Of a stretch of DNA of 33,192 nt, positions 29,719 to 33,192 are shown in pieces. This DNA is from a virus. Position 1 is the stretch's first letter. Each line of letters opens with the position of its first letter. The position numbers and the translations under genes are program-made. Below the pieces are notes generated by a model. That model was not told where the DNA came from, made no database searches, and was given only the letters and a program-made list of their open reading frames with translations. Location: positions 1 through 33,192 of the IMG/VR virus record IMGVR_UViG_3300021438_000050; one strand, given 5' to 3'.

Positions 29719-29942
29719 GCCGCACCGCCTTCACTGCCTGCCGCCTTCGGCGGGTGAATCGTCACGTTGCGCTGCATGCCGCCATCCAGCGTGATGGGGA
29801 GCGTCGCGTCCACGCCTTTACGCCTGCACAGCTCGACGGTCAGGCCGACAAGGGCACCTGTCAGAACCGACAAGACATCCCCGACTTCCTCCTCGTCTAG
29901 TGCCGCCTCTATTGCCTCGCCGAGTCTTTCCAGCGCACTCAT
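29715..29942 (-). CDS. Small phage protein, unknown function
   Basis: A 75-residue protein. An acidic amphipathic helix (ALERLGEAIEAALDEEEVGD) is followed by a more hydrophobic helix (VLSVLTGALVGLTVELCRRK). A short C-terminal strand region (ATLPITLDGGMQRNVTIHPP) follows. It is not a clear membrane protein because the hydrophobic stretch is short and interrupted by charged residues. It starts at 29942 in an ATGA overlap and ends in an ATGA overlap, both within copies of the same 19-nt junction sequence. No family name is assigned. Its position suggests an early accessory role. Confidence 0.6.
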   Translation of the reverse strand: MSALERLGEAIEAALDEEEVGDVLSVLTGALVGLTVELCRRKGVDATLPITLDGGMQRNVTIHPPKAAGSEGGAA

Positions 29943-30463
29943 GCCGCACCGCCTTCCTTGGCGGTGGCCTCGATGGACCTGAACAGCCGCAATGCCTTTG
30001 GCGTCAATTCCGACACGCCAAGCGGGCCTGAATCCCTGATGACGCGAAGCACGTCACCGAAGCCTTCCCGCATCACGATCTGCAGCAAGACAGCCTCCGA
30101 CAGCGGCGCCCGCGCTGCGGCGGGTGGATGCAGAAGCGCGTTCGTCAGCTTGTCGATCCCATCGCAGAATGCGCGCCCATCGCCGCCAGCCGCGAGGATC
30201 TTCTCGGAGATTTCTGCCGCAGCGGCCCAGAAGCGATCCTCAGACGACATGGGTAGTGCATGGAGCTTCTGGGTCACCTCACCGTCCCCGTCCCCGTCAC
30301 AGACAGGGCAGTCCTCTGCCTGCTCATAGGTGTCCGGTCCGCGACCATGCATCACCATCACGCTGCCAGAGCCAGCGCAGTATTCGCAGTCGGCTGGCTC
30401 TGCCGGAGCCCGCGCTGCACCCTGCGCCACCGGAGCGGGGGCGTTCTTCTCATTCGTGCTCAT
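29939..30463 (-). CDS. Zinc-knuckle phage protein, unknown function
   Basis: A 174-residue protein. Residues about 27-57 contain C-x2-C-x-G-x-G (CEYCAGSGSV) and, 20 residues later, C-x2-C-x-G-x-G (CPVCDGDGDG), the paired motif of a DnaJ-type zinc knuckle, with an HGRGPDTYEQAE spacer. The remainder is helical (FWAAAAEISEKILAAGGDG, AFCDGIDKLTNALLH, LLQIVMREGFGDVLRVIRDS). The zinc module probably mediates protein or nucleic-acid contact; no chaperone J-domain is present. A GAGGAG site lies 7-8 nt before the ATG. It overlaps the DUF3310-type gene by 14 nt upstream and the next gene by 4 nt. Confidence 0.6.
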   Translation of the reverse strand: MSTNEKNAPAPVAQGAARAPAEPADCEYCAGSGSVMVMHGRGPDTYEQAEDCPVCDGDGDGEVTQKLHALPMSSEDRFWAAAAEISEKILAAGGDGRAFCDGIDKLTNALLHPPAAARAPLSEAVLLQIVMREGFGDVLRVIRDSGPLGVSELTPKALRLFRSIEATAKEGGAA

Positions 30464-30707
30464 GCTTGCTCTCCTCGTGCTCGATCAGCAGGTCCAGGAA
30501 GTGGCGCGCCTTCTTCAAGTCCTCGACGCCACCCTTGCCGCGCCAGCGGCTGACGTACTTCACCACGCAGCCCTCGATGAACGGCAAGGCGTTGGCCAGG
30601 ATGTACTGCACCGGCTGGATGGCCATGTCCTTGTAGTGGGCGCCGCCGACCTGGCGGTCGATGGCAGGTTTGATGGCGGGTTTGATGGCGGGTTTGATCG
30701 CGTCCAT
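30450..30707 (-). CDS. DUF3310-type phage protein
   Basis: An 85-residue protein with the DUF3310 signature: VGGAHYKDMAIQPVQYILAN, LPFIEGCVVKYVSRW, KGGVEDLKKARHFLDLLIEH. This small helical family is widespread in early regions of phages and is related to the T7 early-gene/nucleotide-kinase-associated proteins; its exact role is uncertain. The first 16 residues (MDAIKPAIKPAIKPAIDRQ) are an added Lys/Pro/Ala/Ile segment encoded by a 12-bp tandem repeat and are not part of the usual domain. An AGGAG site lies 6 nt before the ATG and includes the stop of the preceding gene. Confidence 0.85.
   Translation of the reverse strand: MDAIKPAIKPAIKPAIDRQVGGAHYKDMAIQPVQYILANALPFIEGCVVKYVSRWRGKGGVEDLKKARHFLDLLIEHEESKHEHE
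30661..30696 (-). repeat. 12-bp tandem repeat (KPAI x3)
   Basis: Three copies of a 12-bp unit (CAAACCCGCCAT in the coding sense, one copy with a single change) encode KPAI three times at the N-terminus of the DUF3310-type protein. Such a short in-frame repeat can change copy number by slippage without breaking the gene. Confidence 0.8.
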
Positions 30708-30716
30708 GTTTCACTC

Positions 30717-31031
30717 CTAGGTTGTGAGGCGCCGGCGGACGGTGTCCCCGCTGACGCCATAGAGCGCGCAAAGCTGCGCGATGGTCCACCCGTCGGCGCG
30801 CCGGCGGCGCAGGGCCGCCTGGCCTTCGGGGGTGTTCAGTACGTGGAACGGCATCTGGCCCTGGGTCAGCTGGGTGACGCAGTAGCTGTGCGCCACCGCG
30901 CCGAGCCAGGCCCTGCGGCTGCCCGGGCTGATGTTGCCGGCCACGAGCGGGCCCTTCGTGATGTGCGATGGCCGCATCGCAAGCTCGACGAAGCGGTGCT
31001 CGTCGATGGGTGTGCGCATGGCGTTCTTCAT
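30717..31031 (-). CDS. Small HTH protein in the replication block
   Basis: The start is placed at the ATG at 31031, overlapping the primase-helicase stop as ATGA; an upstream frame to 31088 lies inside that gene. The 104-residue protein has an N-terminal part that is not recognised (EHRFVELAMRPSHITKGPLV, SRRAWLGAVAHSYCVTQLTQ). Its C-terminal helix-turn-helix (ALRRRRADGWTIAQLCALYG, VSGDTVRRRLTT) is of the same general type as the one in the 75-residue protein ahead of terminase. It could be a DNA-binding regulator or a replication accessory factor. The last residues are inside the HTH, so the recognition helix is at the extreme C-terminus. Confidence 0.6.
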   Translation of the reverse strand: MKNAMRTPIDEHRFVELAMRPSHITKGPLVAGNISPGSRRAWLGAVAHSYCVTQLTQGQMPFHVLNTPEGQAALRRRRADGWTIAQLCALYGVSGDTVRRRLTT

Positions 31032-33004
31032 AGCACGGTGATGCAGTTGTCGTCGCCCAGCCAGTAGGGCGCGTCGTCCCCCTGGCACAGGCTCTCCAGC
31101 GCGCGCTTGACGCGCTGCTTGCGGGTGTCGCGCTTGCCGTCTTCTGGCGCCGGCAGCCGCTTGACGCTCTCAGCCAGCACGGCGGCCGGCTCGATGCCTG
31201 AGGTCTGCGCCTGGGCCATCTCCTGGATGACCTCGTTGACGATGGTCTCGGTCGGCCCCAGCACGCGCAGCGTCCGTGCCGTCGGAAGGTCAGCCTCGGT
31301 GACCACGCAGCTCGTGACCTGGTCGCCGTCGGCGTCGATGCCGATGGGCACGACCTCCAGCCCGAAGCCCCAGGCCAGCGCGTCGTCGCCGTCCTTCATC
31401 TTCGTGACCCGCAGGCTGCGGCCGCCGGCCATCTTCAGGACTTCGAGCTCGGCGTCGGCCGCCGCGCGCAGGCCGCTCCAGCCGCGGGCGCCCTTGCTGG
31501 CATCCTTGCCGGAGTGGTGCACCAGGACCACCAGCGCGCCCGTGGCGCGGTGCAGGCCGGCGCAGTGGGCCAGGGCCTTGCCCATGTCCTCGCCGGCGTT
31601 CTCGTTGGCCCCCGGCGTGGTCTGGGCCAGGGTGTCGACGATGACCACGGCGGCCGGGCCGATGGCGCGGGCCAGCGCCAGCGCGTCGTCGCGCTGCAGC
31701 AGGTTGGGCTGGTCCGGGATCACGTCCAGCGGCACGTCGGCCAGGTCGACGCCGTGCACCTGGGCGTAGGCCTGGACGCGGTTGCGGAAGCCGCCCGCGC
31801 CCTCGGCGCAGACGTAGACCACCCGGCCCTGCCGCACACGCCGGCCGCGCCAGGCCTGGCCCTGGCAGATGGCCATGGCAATGTCCAGCACCACGAAGCT
31901 CTTGCCGCTGCCCGACTCACCGAACAGCACGCACAGGCCAGCCCGCGGCAGCACGCCCTTGACGATCCACTCGGGGCTGGGCCGCTGCACGAACTGGCCG
32001 GCCGGGATGGGTGTGAAGCGCGCGGACTTGCCCGCCGGTGCGGGCGCGGCCACCGCGGCCTCGAACTCGGCCGGGCCCGCCGGCGCGTGCAGATCGATCC
32101 CGGCGCCGTGCTCGTTGGCCAGGTGCACCAGGCTGCGGGCGGTGACCGTCGGGCCGGTGCCCTTGCCGAAGCTGGCCCAGCGCGCCAGCCCGTACTCGCG
32201 GGTGGTGTACTTGGGCGAGAGCTGGCTGAAGCTGTCCCAGGTCTCGAAGCCCTCGGCCGAGCCACCCGTCTCGTGGTGGATGGCCATGCCGACCATGAGC
32301 CAGCTGTCATAGTCCAGGTCGTCGGGCAGCGCGGCCAGGCAGTTGCCGAGCTGCTGCGGCGTCAGGCCCAGCGCGTCGAGGTTCTGCTCGCCGCTCTCGG
32401 CCAGTGCCTGCAGCTCGCGCTTGAAGCGACTGCGCACGAAGCCCATGACCTCGGCGCTGATCGGCGCGACCTCGCCGGCGTTGCCCAGCATCTCGACCAC
32501 CGGCAGGACGTTGCCCGTGAAGGTCACGAAGCCCTTGGTGCTGAAGGTCTCGAAGCCGAAGGCGAAGCCCTTGGACGCGTGGCTCTTGCGGTCGCCCAGC
32601 TGGCCCTGGAGGAAGACGCGCACCCCATTGCCCGAGGGGCTGAGCTCGGCGTAGGTGTCGGCCAGCAGCGGCACGATGTCCTGGTGCACCTGGCCGGCCT
32701 TGACGCAGTCGTCGAAGTCCAGGGCGGTGATGCCGAACTCAGCCAGGGTGGCGAAGCCCACGCCGTCGAAGCCGCGCCTGGCCGCAGCGGCCCGAGCGGC
32801 GTCGAAGGTAGTCAGCTGCTCCAGATCCTCGGGCGTGCCGTGCTGCCGCGCGCGGCGGCCACCGTTGGCATACCAGGGCACCTTGCGGGGCTTGCCGCCC
32901 GGGTTGTCGTTGGGCTCGTAGCGCCAGATCAGCCAGGCGCGAGGCGCACGCAGCGCCGCGGGCGCGCGGATGTGCGCGATGTGGGAGACGTCGACGGCGG
33001 CCAC
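31028..33004 (-). CDS. Primase-polymerase/RepA-like helicase fusion
   Basis: A 658-residue replication protein. Residues about 20-200 are an archaeo-eukaryotic-primase-type domain (WLIWRYEPNDNPGGKPRKVP, then ITALDFDDC with D96 and D98, then ELSPSGNGVRVFLQG). Residues about 215-300 match a PriCT_2-like segment (LAALPDDLDYDSWLMVGMAI, ETWDSFSQLSPKY). Residues about 345-560 are a RepA/RecA-type ATPase with Walker A at 362-369 (GESGSGKS), Walker B VVIVDT (D457) and LVHHSGKD (H496/H497). The protein should unwind the phage DNA and make primers at the fork. The start is a GTG with GAGG 5 nt upstream. Where primases often have S-x-G-x-H, this one has SPSGNGVRV, with no His. Confidence 0.88.
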   Translation of the reverse strand: MAAVDVSHIAHIRAPAALRAPRAWLIWRYEPNDNPGGKPRKVPWYANGGRRARQHGTPEDLEQLTTFDAARAAAARRGFDGVGFATLAEFGITALDFDDCVKAGQVHQDIVPLLADTYAELSPSGNGVRVFLQGQLGDRKSHASKGFAFGFETFSTKGFVTFTGNVLPVVEMLGNAGEVAPISAEVMGFVRSRFKRELQALAESGEQNLDALGLTPQQLGNCLAALPDDLDYDSWLMVGMAIHHETGGSAEGFETWDSFSQLSPKYTTREYGLARWASFGKGTGPTVTARSLVHLANEHGAGIDLHAPAGPAEFEAAVAAPAPAGKSARFTPIPAGQFVQRPSPEWIVKGVLPRAGLCVLFGESGSGKSFVVLDIAMAICQGQAWRGRRVRQGRVVYVCAEGAGGFRNRVQAYAQVHGVDLADVPLDVIPDQPNLLQRDDALALARAIGPAAVVIVDTLAQTTPGANENAGEDMGKALAHCAGLHRATGALVVLVHHSGKDASKGARGWSGLRAAADAELEVLKMAGGRSLRVTKMKDGDDALAWGFGLEVVPIGIDADGDQVTSCVVTEADLPTARTLRVLGPTETIVNEVIQEMAQAQTSGIEPAAVLAESVKRLPAPEDGKRDTRKQRVKRALESLCQGDDAPYWLGDDNCITVL

Positions 33005-33011
33005 TGCTACC

Positions 33012-33192
33012 TCACGCCTCGTCGGCCACCGGGAAGTCGGCCCGGCCGACCACCTCCTGGCCCAGGCAGCGCCGCGCGAACGCGCACTCGCGGCAGGCCT
33101 TGACCAGGTCGGTGCGCCAGACCAGCGGCAGCCGGCCGCCGGAGGCCTTGTGTATCACGGCGATCTCGCGCTCGATGGCGGCCGCCAGCTCG
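33012..33192 (-). CDS. C-terminal end of a probable PD-(D/E)XK nuclease (partial)
   Basis: Only the last 60 codons are in the window; the frame runs off the right edge and ends in a TGA at 33012-33014. The tail contains a basic helix (AAAIEREIAVIHKASGG), then LVWRTDLVKACRECAFARRC with C-x2-C-x5-C spacing, and ends FPVADEA. Cys-rich ends of this kind occur in Cas4/RecB-type exonucleases encoded next to phage primase-helicase genes, where one more Cys lies further upstream to bind a metal or Fe-S cluster. The assignment is tentative because the catalytic domain is not visible. The stop lies 7 nt before the primase-helicase GTG. Confidence 0.5.
   Translation of the reverse strand, partial: ELAAAIEREIAVIHKASGGRLPLVWRTDLVKACRECAFARRCLGQEVVGRADFPVADEA

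Noticed and set aside
1-33192. Diversity-generating retroelement, as in Bordetella phage BPP-1
   Set aside because: No reverse transcriptase frame and no template/variable repeat pair with adenine-specific changes is visible. The spike is of the beta-helix type, not Mtd-like; its missing C-terminus is outside the window.
1-33192. CRISPR array, tRNA genes, insertion sequences, integrase or attachment site
   Set aside because: No regularly spaced long repeats, cloverleaf, transposase or integrase motif was found. The repeats present are coding (16678-17142, 30661-30696) or short hexamers (28577-28778).

Overview
The window is one contiguous piece of a tailed double-stranded DNA phage, or prophage, with podovirus-type virion genes. 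Small and large terminase, portal, capsid staple, scaffold, an epsilon15 gp7/BPP-1-type major capsid protein, a Bbp16-type cementing protein, tail adaptor and nozzle, internal virion proteins and a tail spike follow in the order typical of the BPP-1/Bcep22/epsilon15-like podoviruses. Base composition is strongly GC-rich, with C or G in most third codon positions. This suggests a high-GC host, possibly a Burkholderiales-type betaproteobacterium; that host assignment is inference. No bacterial chromosomal gene, tRNA, rRNA, insertion sequence, CRISPR array or integrase is visible. Both ends of the window cut through genes.

Layout, reading leftward because nearly all genes are on the minus strand. 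(1) 33192-28782 is an early/replication block: the end of a probable PD-(D/E)XK nuclease, a primase-polymerase/helicase fusion, a small HTH protein, a DUF3310-type protein, small accessory proteins, two micro-ORFs (one a predicted single-pass membrane peptide) and an HNH nuclease. Most of these genes overlap by 1-14 nt or lie within a few nt of each other. (2) 28781-28474 is a non-coding island with a strong bidirectional terminator-type hairpin and eight copies of TGCAAC/GTTGCA in two clusters. (3) 28473-27886 holds the only rightward gene, a putative zinc-binding/HTH protein, divergent from (4) a 75-aa HTH protein that heads the structural operon. (5) 27559-19691 is the packaging and head block. 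(6) 19701-16618 is a run of small beta-rich, coiled-coil or repeat-containing structural accessory proteins. (7) 16609-10634 holds the tail adaptor, the nozzle, T7 gp13-like and cupin-like proteins and two internal virion proteins. (8) 10644-1294 encodes one 3116-residue polyvalent protein. (9) 1275-1 is the N-terminal part of a tail spike.

The structural genes describe a complete podovirus particle up to the receptor-binding protein. The terminase fills a portal-containing head built from the major capsid, cementing and staple proteins. The adaptor and nozzle complete the short tail, and the spike binds the host surface. The large internal proteins, including the giant polyvalent protein, are probably carried in the virion and ejected into the host with the DNA. 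Lysis genes, integration genes and a lysogeny repressor are not seen here, so lifestyle cannot be judged from this window.

The most notable items are the giant protein with two ADP-ribosyltransferase-like modules and a zincin motif, the phased TGCAAC/GTTGCA array, the divergent HTH pair, the duplicated small proline-rich proteins flanking the portal gene, the exact 20-residue repeat protein, and a chain of overlapping micro-ORFs in front of the HNH gene.
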